Below, piece by piece: positions 1 through 7,776 of a DNA stretch of 39,052 nt (positions are counted from its first letter, which is position 1; each line of letters opens with the position of its first letter). The stretch covers positions 1 to 39,052 of the forward strand of contig CASDPK010000020.1 in NCBI GenBank assembly GCA_949282555.1, read 5' to 3'. The notes below the pieces were generated by a model. The model was given only the letters and a program-made list of their open reading frames with translations, was not told the DNA's origin and did no database searches. This DNA is from an uncultured Lentisphaeraceae bacterium. Its GTDB lineage: Bacteria; Verrucomicrobiota; Kiritimatiellia; RFP12; DVOR01. The position numbers and the translations under genes are program-made.

Positions 1-10
1 CAGCACCTGC

Positions 11-35
11 GAAACCGTCTTTTTCACGCGGTTTC
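11..35. repeat. Small hairpin followed by short direct repeat
   Basis: GAAACCG (11-17) and CGGTTTC (29-35) can pair around an 11-base loop rich in T. It is followed by two copies of CACTCTTTG at 35-43 and 47-55, separated by AGG. It may be the tail of a terminator for a gene left of the window; this cannot be decided because the window starts here. I see nothing else in 1-158. Confidence 0.3.
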
Positions 36-161
36 ACTCTTTGAGGCACTCTTTGGAAACGATTCTCCTTCCCGTCCTCCTCCTCTCCATCCCCCAGCCT
101 CCCAACTCACCTTCCAATTCCTCTAAAACTTTCCCCGGACACTAGTGAGGCATCCGAGGTG

Positions 162-827
162 ATGGCGCAGAACGAGGACATTGTGGCGGCTTCGCCGTCC
201 GCAGGGAATCCATGGGCGCGGTTCGGGCGGGGATGCCTGCGGTGGGGCGGCTATTTGGTGGATTGGGGGATGTTGGCACTCGTGGTGTTGAGCGTGTGGG
301 CGGGGGTTACGGAGTTGACCGATCCGTATCCGGATTGTCATTGCGAGGATTTGCCGGGGGATCCGTTGCCCATCAGCATGGCATTCTTTGGGTTCGCTTG
401 GCTGCTCGACGGGCTCCCGGAGTCTTGGAACATCCTCGCGTTTACCTTGCTTGCCTGCATCCTGCTTGCGGAGGTCGTGCTCTTGGCGTGGCGTTACCAT
501 CGTCTGCTTCGGCGGCCACGCTTCGGCCTCTTTTTCCGGATGGTATATGCCTTGGCGTTTGCCCCCATTGCCCCCTTCCTATTTTTCTTTGGGTACCTTC
601 TCCTCTCCGTGACGTTGCACTTCTGTGGCCTTCCCATCCCACACATTGACGACCTCAACCCTTGGCATCTCCGGCTCCTCGCCGGTGGTATTTTTCTCAC
701 AGTGGGAGCGGTTCCGCTTCTCTATGGGCGCCCCCTGCGACGCTCTCCGCTGACGTGGGTCTTCGTTGCGATGGCCTTTGGCGGGTTCGACGTCCTGACA
801 AACATCCTCTACCTTTTCAAGGACTGA
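162..827 (+). CDS. Orphan polytopic membrane protein
   Basis: I do not recognise this family. The product is about 221 residues with five or six hydrophobic segments: one near residues 27-50, one near 70-85, one near 90-110, a long one near 125-155, one near 172-190, and a last one near the C-terminus ending in a short KD tail. Between the first two lies a short polar loop with two cysteines (DCHCEDLPGD), which may face the periplasm. GTG at 159 and ATG at 162 are both possible starts; ATG was chosen, with TGAGG at 146-150 as a weak ribosome site. The gene converges with the ECF sigma gene, with only about 10 bases between the two stops. It shows the usual high-GC codon use and may simply be an inner-membrane protein of unknown role. 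Confidence 0.6.
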   Translation: MAQNEDIVAASPSAGNPWARFGRGCLRWGGYLVDWGMLALVVLSVWAGVTELTDPYPDCHCEDLPGDPLPISMAFFGFAWLLDGLPESWNILAFTLLACILLAEVVLLAWRYHRLLRRPRFGLFFRMVYALAFAPIAPFLFFFGYLLLSVTLHFCGLPIPHIDDLNPWHLRLLAGGIFLTVGAVPLLYGRPLRRSPLTWVFVAMAFGGFDVLTNILYLFKD

Positions 828-837
828 CGGAACGCCC

Positions 838-1419
838 TCAGCGCAAGGTGGCAACGCACTTCCGAAGACGGGCGATAAGGCGATTGCGGATTTGATAGAC
901 GGCATTGGGAGTGAGGCCATAGGCGTCGGCGACCTCTTCGGCGGGGCGGCCGTGCAGCACGTAGTCAACAAAGACGGCGCGCGTGCGCCCAGCCACCGCG
1001 GGAGCCTCCAACACCATGCGGAGAGCTTGGCGCAGGCAGACCTTTCGCCAAAGTGCGGCATCGGTTTCCGGCACGACGCATTCCGGAAGCCTGTCGCGGA
1101 GATACGTATATTCGCGGCGGGAACGATTGACCTCCGTGCGAAGGGCCGTTTTGAGGCGATTGCGGAGAATCCCCAAAAGCCAGTCGCGGAACCGGCCTTT
1201 CTCGGGATGATAATCACCGCGCGGCAGAGCGATGGCGACGGTTCTCAAGGTTTCCTGCACGGCGCCCTCAATGTCGACATGATGCCAGCCACGGGCCTCG
1301 GCGAACTCCAACAGCGGTACCCGATAGCGCAAGGCAAACTCCGTCCAAGCGTCCGCGTCCGCCCCGTGGCGCAAACGTTCCAGGAGAACGGCACTCGTGG
1401 GGATATCAACCACTCTCAT
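838..1419 (-). CDS. ECF-type RNA polymerase sigma factor
   Basis: The product is 193 residues with the two-domain layout of an extracytoplasmic-function sigma factor. The sigma-2 part lies near residues 15-80 (WTEFALRYR, then DIEGAVQETL and FRDWLLGILRNRL, the -10 recognition and melting segment). The sigma-4 helix-turn-helix is near 145-190 (GRPAEEVADAYGLTPNAVYQIRNRLIARL), which contacts the -35 element. No sigma-1.1 or sigma-3 region is present. Its ATG overlaps the TGA of the upstream kinase gene as ATGA (1416-1419), so the two should be translationally coupled. No anti-sigma factor is visible, and the adjacent transmembrane kinase is the obvious candidate to control it, by inference. The target regulon is unknown. 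Confidence 0.85.
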   Translation of the reverse strand: MRVVDIPTSAVLLERLRHGADADAWTEFALRYRVPLLEFAEARGWHHVDIEGAVQETLRTVAIALPRGDYHPEKGRFRDWLLGILRNRLKTALRTEVNRSRREYTYLRDRLPECVVPETDAALWRKVCLRQALRMVLEAPAVAGRTRAVFVDYVLHGRPAEEVADAYGLTPNAVYQIRNRLIARLRKCVATLR

Positions 1420-3173
1420 TCCGGCACCTCGGCTGAACGTTCAAGAACGTAGGCAGGGGGTCTTCGCTTCGAACGCGCATCGATCCAAGCGTCATCGAAG
1501 GGACACGCCAACCGCTCCGACGTGGGGGAAACGGCCCCCTCGGCATCCACATCGTGCAGGCGGATGTCGCCCACAAGGATGAGCCGCATGGGCCGAGAGG
1601 CGAAACGGAAGGCACCCACCACTGTGAGCGGTTTGGGGCCGGGATTGACCAAAACGAGGCATCCCCCCTCGACAAACGGCTTTGACGGATCGTCCGAAAC
1701 GTTCAACCACACCACGCCTGTGCGATTCTGCGGGAGGCGGACTTCGCATTTCGCGGCGCGCATGGTCACCGCAGGGTAATACGTGTCCTGATCCAACGTA
1801 TCCTGCCCCTTGAGGCGTAAGATCCCACAGGTGTATGGCCGCTGGGACACCGTTGGACGCTTCGGCGGGGGCAAGGCGCGCGCCTCCGACAACGTCGCCA
1901 CGTGCCGAATCGTCACCGGCTCTCGGGAGGTGTATGGACGGGAACGCTCCAGCCACGTCTCGGAAAAGGGTTTCCCCAAACGCTCACTGTGGGTGGGCGA
2001 AGGATAACGGATGAACCCATAGACGTCCGTGCAGATAAAGTCGATGTCGCCAACCAACACCACCTCGTGCTCAAACGCCGTGCCCACGCGGAAATGGCCA
2101 ATCACCGTCTTACGGCCCGGAGTCGGGCTCCACAGAATCAAGCGCTGGTAGGTGTCACTGCGCTTGAAATCGAAGCGGCCGCACCACACCACGCCCCCCG
2201 GATTGTCGGGCAAGGCCATCTCGGTAATCTCCTCTCGCAATGCCCAAGCCGAATACACCGTGCGCGGCGCAAGCGCCGTTTCCTCCTGAGCCACCACGAG
2301 CGAACGTTGGAACACCCACCCTCGCACACGCAACCAGTTCATCACTGGCCCATAGGCGAAAACCGCCCCCGCCACGACCCACGGCAAAAGCCAACGCACC
2401 GCCCCCATCAGCCATGGCGACCACGAGGCCCGCCCGATCAACTTCCCAAGCGCCCGAGGCGTGGGACAGCGCAACGCAGGATCGGCCACCAACACCTTCG
2501 CCATCACTCGCCGCCACAACGGGAACCGTTGCCACTCCGGCAAAAGATCGCGCACCAACATCCCGATGGCATAAACATCGGCCGCGGCGGACAACGCGGC
2601 CCCCTCAAACTGTTCCGGCGCGGAACGGCCCGGCGTCCCCACCCCATGCGGCTCTCCAATGAGCGTGGGATGCGGCAACGTCATCAACGCCTGCGCGACA
2701 CTCGTCGACAATGGTTTGGCGATGCCAAAATCCACAAGCACCGCATGGTGGCCACGGAGCATCACGTTTGAACGCTTGATGTCACGGTGCAACACCCCAT
2801 GACGGTGCAACTCCTCCGCCGCGTCGCAAAGTTGCAATGCCCACCGTCGCACCTCCGATTCCGTCGCGACCTCCGGCAATGGCTCGAGAAACTCCATGGC
2901 CAGCCACGGCTGCCCATCCTCCGCGGTGCCATGGGCAAACAACCGCACCACCCCAGGATGCCGAATCGAAGCCAAGAGCCGTATTTCGGCCACAAACCGT
3001 TGTCGGACTTCGGCATCTTCCGTCCGCAACAACTTCAACGCATCCCTGCGCCCCGTCGGCAGGTGCCGGGCACACCAAACCTCCGCCGTTGCGCCAATGC
3101 CCAAGCGTCCCGTGAGCTCATACTCACCAATTCGATCGCCGACCTGATGGGCTATCGCATGATCCGTCCTCAT
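1416..3173 (-). CDS. Transmembrane Ser/Thr protein kinase with duplicated sensor domain
   Basis: This is a Hanks-type kinase of 585 residues from ATG 3173; a GTG at 3191 would add six. Numbering from the GTG: glycine loop GIGATAEV at 31-38, ATP lysine in ALKLL near 53, alpha-C glutamate near 69, catalytic HRDIKRSN at 135-142, DFG at 154-156 and APE at 191-193. All key residues are intact. A hydrophobic segment near 259-283 should cross the inner membrane and place residues 285-591 outside. That outer half contains two diverged copies of one unit (about 325-419 and 484-575) sharing GVVW, LVGDI, SPT..SERL and PF..AW/TW. I do not recognise the unit. ATG 3173 is preferred because an extended -10 box (TGCTAAAAT) covers the GTG. 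The gene is coupled to the sigma factor downstream and probably relays an envelope signal to it. Confidence 0.88.
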   Translation of the reverse strand: MRTDHAIAHQVGDRIGEYELTGRLGIGATAEVWCARHLPTGRRDALKLLRTEDAEVRQRFVAEIRLLASIRHPGVVRLFAHGTAEDGQPWLAMEFLEPLPEVATESEVRRWALQLCDAAEELHRHGVLHRDIKRSNVMLRGHHAVLVDFGIAKPLSTSVAQALMTLPHPTLIGEPHGVGTPGRSAPEQFEGAALSAAADVYAIGMLVRDLLPEWQRFPLWRRVMAKVLVADPALRCPTPRALGKLIGRASWSPWLMGAVRWLLPWVVAGAVFAYGPVMNWLRVRGWVFQRSLVVAQEETALAPRTVYSAWALREEITEMALPDNPGGVVWCGRFDFKRSDTYQRLILWSPTPGRKTVIGHFRVGTAFEHEVVLVGDIDFICTDVYGFIRYPSPTHSERLGKPFSETWLERSRPYTSREPVTIRHVATLSEARALPPPKRPTVSQRPYTCGILRLKGQDTLDQDTYYPAVTMRAAKCEVRLPQNRTGVVWLNVSDDPSKPFVEGGCLVLVNPGPKPLTVVGAFRFASRPMRLILVGDIRLHDVDAEGAVSPTSERLACPFDDAWIDARSKRRPPAYVLERSAEVPE

Positions 3174-3182
3174 GTGGAGGTA

Positions 3183-3191
3183 TTTTAGCAC
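3183..3191 (-). promoter_or_regulatory. Extended -10 box of the kinase-sigma operon
   Basis: On the minus strand TGCTAAAAT reads as TG-n-TAAAAT, an extended -10. It ends nine bases before ATG 3173, so the transcript would start almost at the start codon and could be leaderless. There is no convincing -35 and no Shine-Dalgarno sequence in front of the ATG. Confidence 0.4.
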
Positions 3192-3332
3192 GCTTCACCG
3201 CACACCGCTTGTTTTGCCGGAGAAGTGCGCCTCAAATCCGCCGCGCCACCGGCCAAAGGTTTGCTTTTTTGAGGGAGTATGATAAAGTGGAATCATAGTT
3301 ACACCTCACACTCAATCGAAAGGCAGTTTGTT

Positions 3333-4457
3333 ATGGCAGAGCTTGGCAAGGCTACGCAGCAGGAATTGAAGGACATTTCCTCCGCGTTTCAGGTTTATGG
3401 CGATTTTGTGAGCGGTTGCCCCTACGGGAGCGGCCACATCAATGATACCTACCAGGTGACGTACTCCGTGGGCGGCGCGCAGATGCATTACCTGCTCCAG
3501 CGCATCAACCATCATGTCTTTACCCAGCCCGCGAATGTGCAGCAGAACATCCTGCGCGTGACGCGCCACATCGCCGACAAGCTCCGCGCACAGGGCGTGA
3601 AGGACATTTCCCGCCACACGCTCACCCTCATCCTCACGCGGGATGGCGAACCCGTCCACCACGATGTGGCGGGGAACTGGTGGCGTATGTACGTCTTCGT
3701 GGAAGGCGCCAAGACCTACGACCAAATCCAGAGCGCCCATCAGGCGGAGCTCGTGGGCGAAGCCTTCGCCGACTTCCAAAACATGGTGGCAGACCTCACG
3801 CAGCCGCGTCTGCACGAGACCATCCCGCACTTCCACAACACGGTGAAGCGTTACGAGGCCCTCCAGGCCGCCATCCAGAAGGATGCCTTCAACCGCGCCA
3901 AGGACGTGAAGGCGGAAATCGCCTTCGTGGAAGCCCGCGCCGACACCTTCGGCCGTCTTCTGGAGCGCAGCGCGAAGGGTGAAATCCCCGAACGCGTCAC
4001 CCACAACGACACCAAGCTCAACAACGTCATGCTCGACGACGAGACCGGCAAGGGCATCTGCGTCATCGACTTGGACACCGTCATGCCCGGCTTGGCGCTG
4101 TATGACTTCGGCGATATGTGCCGCACCGCGACCGCCAACGCCGCCGAAGACGAGCAGGATCTTTCCAAGGTCTATTCGCGCATGGATATGTTCGAGGCCA
4201 TCGCAAAGGGCTACTGCCGCGGCGCGAAGTTCCTCGTGCAGGCCGAAAAGGAAGAGCTCGCGTTCTCCGCGCGCCTCATCACGATGACCATCGGCATCCG
4301 CTTCCTCACCGACTATCTCTCCGGCGACACCTACTTCCACATCAAGCGCCCCGGCCACAACGTGGATCGCACGCGCACGCAGCTGAAGATGGTCCAGAGC
4401 ATGGAAGAGCAGGCCGAACAGATGGAAGCCATCGTCAAGGCCGCCCTCGCGGAATGA
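3333..4457 (+). CDS. nahK: N-acetylhexosamine 1-kinase (NahK-like), first copy
   Basis: The product is 374 residues of the aminoglycoside-phosphotransferase fold, close in layout to bifidobacterial NahK/LnpB, which phosphorylates GlcNAc or GalNAc at C1 with ATP. The N-terminal PYGSGHINDTY motif is the sugar/nucleotide loop of that family. HNDTKLNN (H224, D226) carries the predicted catalytic base, DLDTVMPG binds metal, and YDFGD follows. ATG 3333 was chosen because GAAAGGCAG sits at 3318-3326 with good spacing; an in-frame ATG at 3279 has GAGGGAG only two bases away. A hairpin with a T-run follows the stop, so read-through into the second copy may be partial. The preferred sugar cannot be told from sequence. 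Assignment to the family is firm; the exact substrate is inferred. Confidence 0.85.
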   Translation: MAELGKATQQELKDISSAFQVYGDFVSGCPYGSGHINDTYQVTYSVGGAQMHYLLQRINHHVFTQPANVQQNILRVTRHIADKLRAQGVKDISRHTLTLILTRDGEPVHHDVAGNWWRMYVFVEGAKTYDQIQSAHQAELVGEAFADFQNMVADLTQPRLHETIPHFHNTVKRYEALQAAIQKDAFNRAKDVKAEIAFVEARADTFGRLLERSAKGEIPERVTHNDTKLNNVMLDDETGKGICVIDLDTVMPGLALYDFGDMCRTATANAAEDEQDLSKVYSRMDMFEAIAKGYCRGAKFLVQAEKEELAFSARLITMTIGIRFLTDYLSGDTYFHIKRPGHNVDRTRTQLKMVQSMEEQAEQMEAIVKAALAE

Positions 4458-4467
4458 CACGCCTATG

Positions 4468-4505
4468 CGCACCCGCCGGGAAGGCATCCCCGCGGGTGCG
4501 TTTTC
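4468..4505 (+). terminator. Hairpin terminator between the two nahK copies
   Basis: CGCACCCGC (4468-4476) pairs with GCGGGTGCG (4492-4500), followed directly by TTTTCTTGT. It has the form of a rho-independent terminator. Because nahK2 and nagB follow on the same strand, it may act as an attenuating or partial terminator. Confidence 0.7.
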
Positions 4506-4549
4506 TTGTGTAGGTAAGTAGGATTGGAGAAATCAAACAGAGGGATGAC

Positions 4550-5659
4550 ATGGACGATCACACAATCGAGGAGATTCTGAGTTCCTTTGCCATAAAGGGA
4601 CATCCAACCAAGGCCACGCCCTACGGCAGCGGACACATCAACGACACCTTTCGCATCCTCACCGAAGAGGCCGACGGCACGCAACATCAATACACGTTGC
4701 AACGCATCAATCATGCCGTTTTCCGCAAGCCTCAACAGGTGATGGACAACATCGAGCGAACGCTCGCCCACCTGAGCACAAAGGCCAAAGCCTTTCCGGG
4801 CGTGCGGTCTCTCGGACTGGTGCGAACGAAAGAACGGCGCAACTGCGTGCGGACGTTCGACGGCAAATGGTGGCGGATGTACGACTTCATCGACGGAGTG
4901 ATCAGCTACGACAACGTCCGCGATCCGGATGTGGTGTACGAAGCCGCCCGAGGATTCGCCCAGTTCCAAAACATGATGGCGGATCTCCCCCTCCCCCGCC
5001 TGCACGAAACCATCCCCTACTTCCACCACACCCCCATGCGCTACGCCACCTTGGAAGAGGCGGCCTACCTCGACATCCGGGGACGCGCCCAAGAAGTCGC
5101 GGCGGAGATCGATTTCGTGCGCTCTCGGCGCCACCTCGTGGCCCATCTGCTCAACCGTTACCTACGCGGGCAAATCCCCGAACGGATCACCCACAACGAC
5201 ACCAAAATCAACAATGCGCTCTTCGACCCCGAGAGCAAGCGTTGCGTGGCCGTTGTGGATTTGGACACCGTCATGCCGGGGCTCGCGCTCTACGACTTCG
5301 GCGACCTGTGCCGGACCACTTGCAACACCGCCGATGAATCGGAGCCGGACACCGACAGCGTCCACTTTGACATCCGAATGTTCGAAGCCGCGGTCTCCGG
5401 TTATCTTGACACCGCCCACTTCCTTGTTCCTGCCGAAGTGCAAGAACTCGTTTTCTCCGCCTGGCTCCTGCCCTTCATGGTGGGCGTTCGCTTCCTCACC
5501 GATTACCTCCAAGGCGACACCTACTTCAAAACCCACTATCCAAAGCAAAACGTGGATCGTTGCCGCACCCAATTCCGTTTGGTCAAGTGCATCGAAGATC
5601 TCCGTGAAGAAATGCACGCCGTTGTCCAACGTTGTGCAAAGGCCTCAGGCCGTTCCTGA
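4550..5659 (+). CDS. nahK: N-acetylhexosamine 1-kinase (NahK-like), second copy
   Basis: The product is 369 residues, a paralogue of the preceding gene and alignable from end to end. It has the same PYGSGHINDTF loop near residue 24, HNDTKINN (H215, D217), DLDTVMPGLALYDFGD and the C-terminal TDYLQGDTYF..NVDRCRTQ stretch. All catalytic positions are kept, so it is probably an active ATP-dependent anomeric kinase of GlcNAc or GalNAc. The ATG at 4550 has AGAGGG five bases upstream. nagB begins 31 bases after its stop with no terminator between, so the two are likely one transcript. Divergence between the two copies suggests different sugar preference (for example GlcNAc against GalNAc, or free sugar against a disaccharide product); this is inference. 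Confidence 0.85.
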   Translation: MDDHTIEEILSSFAIKGHPTKATPYGSGHINDTFRILTEEADGTQHQYTLQRINHAVFRKPQQVMDNIERTLAHLSTKAKAFPGVRSLGLVRTKERRNCVRTFDGKWWRMYDFIDGVISYDNVRDPDVVYEAARGFAQFQNMMADLPLPRLHETIPYFHHTPMRYATLEEAAYLDIRGRAQEVAAEIDFVRSRRHLVAHLLNRYLRGQIPERITHNDTKINNALFDPESKRCVAVVDLDTVMPGLALYDFGDLCRTTCNTADESEPDTDSVHFDIRMFEAAVSGYLDTAHFLVPAEVQELVFSAWLLPFMVGVRFLTDYLQGDTYFKTHYPKQNVDRCRTQFRLVKCIEDLREEMHAVVQRCAKASGRS

Positions 5660-5690
5660 TTTCCATCCCATCATCAGAAAGGATCGACAC

Positions 5691-6476
5691 ATGAAAGTCG
5701 CAATCGTCCAGAATCCCGAAGAGGGAAGCAAGCTCGCCGCCAGCATCTTCATCGATCAGGTGCGGCAGAACCCCAAGACCGTCCTCGGCCTCGCCACGGG
5801 CTCCACGCCTGTGAAGATGTACAAGCTCCTCGCCGAAGCCTGCAAAGCCGGAACCGTCTCCTTCAAGGACTGCCAGAGCTTCAACCTCGATGAGTATCTC
5901 GGCCTCGCCCCTGAGCACGACCAGAGCTACCACTACTTCATGAAGACCCAGCTCTTCGACCATATCGACATCGACCAGGCCAAGACCCACGTGCCCGACG
6001 GGCTCGCCAAGGATATCGCCAAATCCTGCAAGGCCTACGAAGACGCCATTCAGGCCGCCGGCGGCATCGACATCCAGCTCCTCGGCATCGGCTCCGATGG
6101 CCACATCGCCTTCAATGAGCCCGGGTGCTCCCTCTCCTGCCGCACGCACTCCCAAGTGCTCACCCAGCAGACCATCAACGACAACGCCCGCCTGTTCTTC
6201 AACGGACGCATCGAAGAGGTGCCCACCCAGGCCGTCACCATGGGCATTGGCTCCATCATGGACGCCAAGCGGGTCGTCCTCCTCGCCTTCGGCAAGGGCA
6301 AGCAAGATGCCATCGCGGGCCTCGTGGAAGGTCCCATCACCGCCATGTGCCCCTGCTCCGCGTTGCAGTATCACAATGATTGCATCGTGATCTGCGACGA
6401 AGACGCCGCCGGCAAACTGCGCAACAAGGATTACTACAAGTACATCTTCTCCCAGACGGGCGTCTCCAACGTCTAA
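5691..6476 (+). CDS. nagB: Glucosamine-6-phosphate deaminase
   Basis: NagB converts glucosamine-6-phosphate to fructose-6-phosphate and ammonia, the last step by which amino sugars enter glycolysis. The product is 261 residues, the usual NagB length. Hallmarks are the phosphate loop LATGSTPVKMY near residue 35-45, FNLDEYLGL with the catalytic acid, GIGSDGHIAFNEPG with the Asp-His-Glu set, and the C-terminal tail. The start at 5691 has AGAAAGGA at 5676-5683. It sits 31 bases after the second nahK and ends at a strong terminator. NagA, the deacetylase that would supply its substrate, is not in the window. Confidence 0.95.
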   Translation: MKVAIVQNPEEGSKLAASIFIDQVRQNPKTVLGLATGSTPVKMYKLLAEACKAGTVSFKDCQSFNLDEYLGLAPEHDQSYHYFMKTQLFDHIDIDQAKTHVPDGLAKDIAKSCKAYEDAIQAAGGIDIQLLGIGSDGHIAFNEPGCSLSCRTHSQVLTQQTINDNARLFFNGRIEEVPTQAVTMGIGSIMDAKRVVLLAFGKGKQDAIAGLVEGPITAMCPCSALQYHNDCIVICDEDAAGKLRNKDYYKYIFSQTGVSNV

Positions 6477-6498
6477 GCGACCAGGAGATCTTCCCATC

Positions 6499-6528
6499 GG
6501 CGGCCCCATACCCGGGGCCGCCCTTTTT
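6499..6528 (+). terminator. Rho-independent terminator after nagB
   Basis: GGCGGCCCC (6499-6507) pairs with GGGGCCGCC (6514-6522) around the loop ATACCC, followed by CTTTTT. The nine-base GC stem and T-run form a strong terminator 22 bases after the nagB stop. Confidence 0.88.
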
Positions 6529-6581
6529 GTCCCCTTCTTCCCGGGACCCACGTTGCGTACATTTGTGCGCCCCTGCCTGCC

Positions 6582-6617
6582 CTCACATGAGATGCTCCGT
6601 GCCTCACCATGAGATGC
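6582..6617. repeat. Two-copy direct repeat upstream of pheS promoter
   Basis: CTCACATGAGATGC (6582-6595) recurs as CTCACCATGAGATGC (6603-6617), differing by one inserted C. Each copy contains a small palindrome CTCA-n2/3-TGAG. The 21-base centre spacing is two helical turns, so it could be a tandem operator. It lies between the nagB terminator and the pheS promoter. Confidence 0.4.
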
Positions 6618-6689
6618 AGGGGATTTCGACCACGCCCCCACTGTGCCTCGAAACCCTCTCGCCAGCCCGCACGCGTACCGCCCCCACGC

Positions 6690-6718
6690 TTAACGACCTT
6701 CATTACTTGTGCTAGAAT
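6690..6718 (+). promoter_or_regulatory. pheS promoter
   Basis: TTAACG (6690-6695) and TAGAAT (6713-6718) are 17 bases apart, with TGTGC directly before the -10, an extended -10 arrangement. Transcription would start near 6725, giving a leader of only about 22 bases, too short for a phenylalanine attenuator peptide. Confidence 0.65.
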
Positions 6719-6746
6719 AGAGAGCGATTCAACAAAGGACCTCCCC

Positions 6747-7766
6747 ATGATGACGTTGCAGGAACTTCAACAGGAACACGCCTCCTCGCTCGCCGCCCTC
6801 GAAGCGGCCACGACCCAGGAAGCGTCCGACGCGGTGCGTATTCGTTACTTGGGCCGAAATGGCCTCATTCCCGCGCTGGTGAAGCAGATGAAGGAGGTGC
6901 CGCCCGCCGACCGCCCGGCGTTCGGGAAGGCGTTGGGAGAATGGCGTGCGGCTTTGGAAAAAGCCCTTGCGGCCAAAGCGGAGGCCGCTCAGGCCAATGC
7001 CGCTCCCGTGGCGGGTTTCGACGTGACCCTTCCCGGCCGTTGGCGGGCGGAGGGCGTCATCCATCCCGTGAGCCGCGTGATCGAAGAGGCCGCGGAAATC
7101 TTCCATCGGCTCGGATTCACGGTGGCCGATGGCCCGGACATCGAGACCAAGTTCAACAATTTCACCGCACTGAACACGGCGCCGCATCATCCTTCGATGG
7201 ATGCAAGCGACACGTTTTGGTTTGACGCGGAAACGTTGTTGCGCACGCAGACGAGTCCCGTTCAGATTCGGACGATGCTGGAAAATCAGCCGCCCGTGCG
7301 CATCGTCAATCCCGGCCGTTGCTATCGCCGCGACACCACCGATGCCACCCACTCCGCCAATTTCCACCAAATTGAAGGCCTGTACGTGGACACGCGCCCG
7401 GTTTCCTTGGCCGACCTCAAGAGCACGTTGGGCTACTTCGCCCGTGAGATGATGGGGCCAGGCATTGGCGTCCGTTTCCGTCCGCACTTCTTCCCCTTCA
7501 CGGAGCCTAGCGTGGAAGTCGATTTCACCTGCCACGTCTGCAAGGGCAAAGGATGCCGCGTGTGCAAGAACTCCGGATGGATTGAGATCGCGGGCGCCGG
7601 GATGGTCGATCCCCGCGTCTACGAACACGTGGGCTACGACCCGGAAAAGGTCTACGGTTACGCTTTCGGCATGGGCGTGGAGCGCATCGCGATGATCAAA
7701 TACGGCATCCCTGACATCCGCTTCCTCTACGAGAACGACATCCGTTTCCTCTCTCAGATGCGCTGA
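6747..7766 (+). CDS. pheS: Phenylalanine-tRNA ligase alpha subunit
   Basis: PheS is the catalytic subunit of the alpha2-beta2 phenylalanyl-tRNA synthetase, charging tRNA-Phe with phenylalanine. The product is 339 residues, standard for bacterial PheS. An N-terminal coiled coil (about 1-90) binds tRNA. It is followed by class II motif 1 (HPVSRVIEEAAEIF), motif 2 (RCYRRDTTDATHSANFHQIEG) and motif 3 (AFGMGVERIAMIKYGIPDIR). The cysteine segment CHVCKGKGCRVCKNSGW is common in this subunit. ATG 6747 (or 6750) has AAAGGA at 6734-6739. Unusually, pheT does not follow: the next gene, ten bases on, is a nitroreductase. The beta subunit must be encoded elsewhere, since PheS alone is not active. Confidence 0.95.
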   Translation: MMTLQELQQEHASSLAALEAATTQEASDAVRIRYLGRNGLIPALVKQMKEVPPADRPAFGKALGEWRAALEKALAAKAEAAQANAAPVAGFDVTLPGRWRAEGVIHPVSRVIEEAAEIFHRLGFTVADGPDIETKFNNFTALNTAPHHPSMDASDTFWFDAETLLRTQTSPVQIRTMLENQPPVRIVNPGRCYRRDTTDATHSANFHQIEGLYVDTRPVSLADLKSTLGYFAREMMGPGIGVRFRPHFFPFTEPSVEVDFTCHVCKGKGCRVCKNSGWIEIAGAGMVDPRVYEHVGYDPEKVYGYAFGMGVERIAMIKYGIPDIRFLYENDIRFLSQMR

Positions 7767-7776
7767 AGGGGCGATC

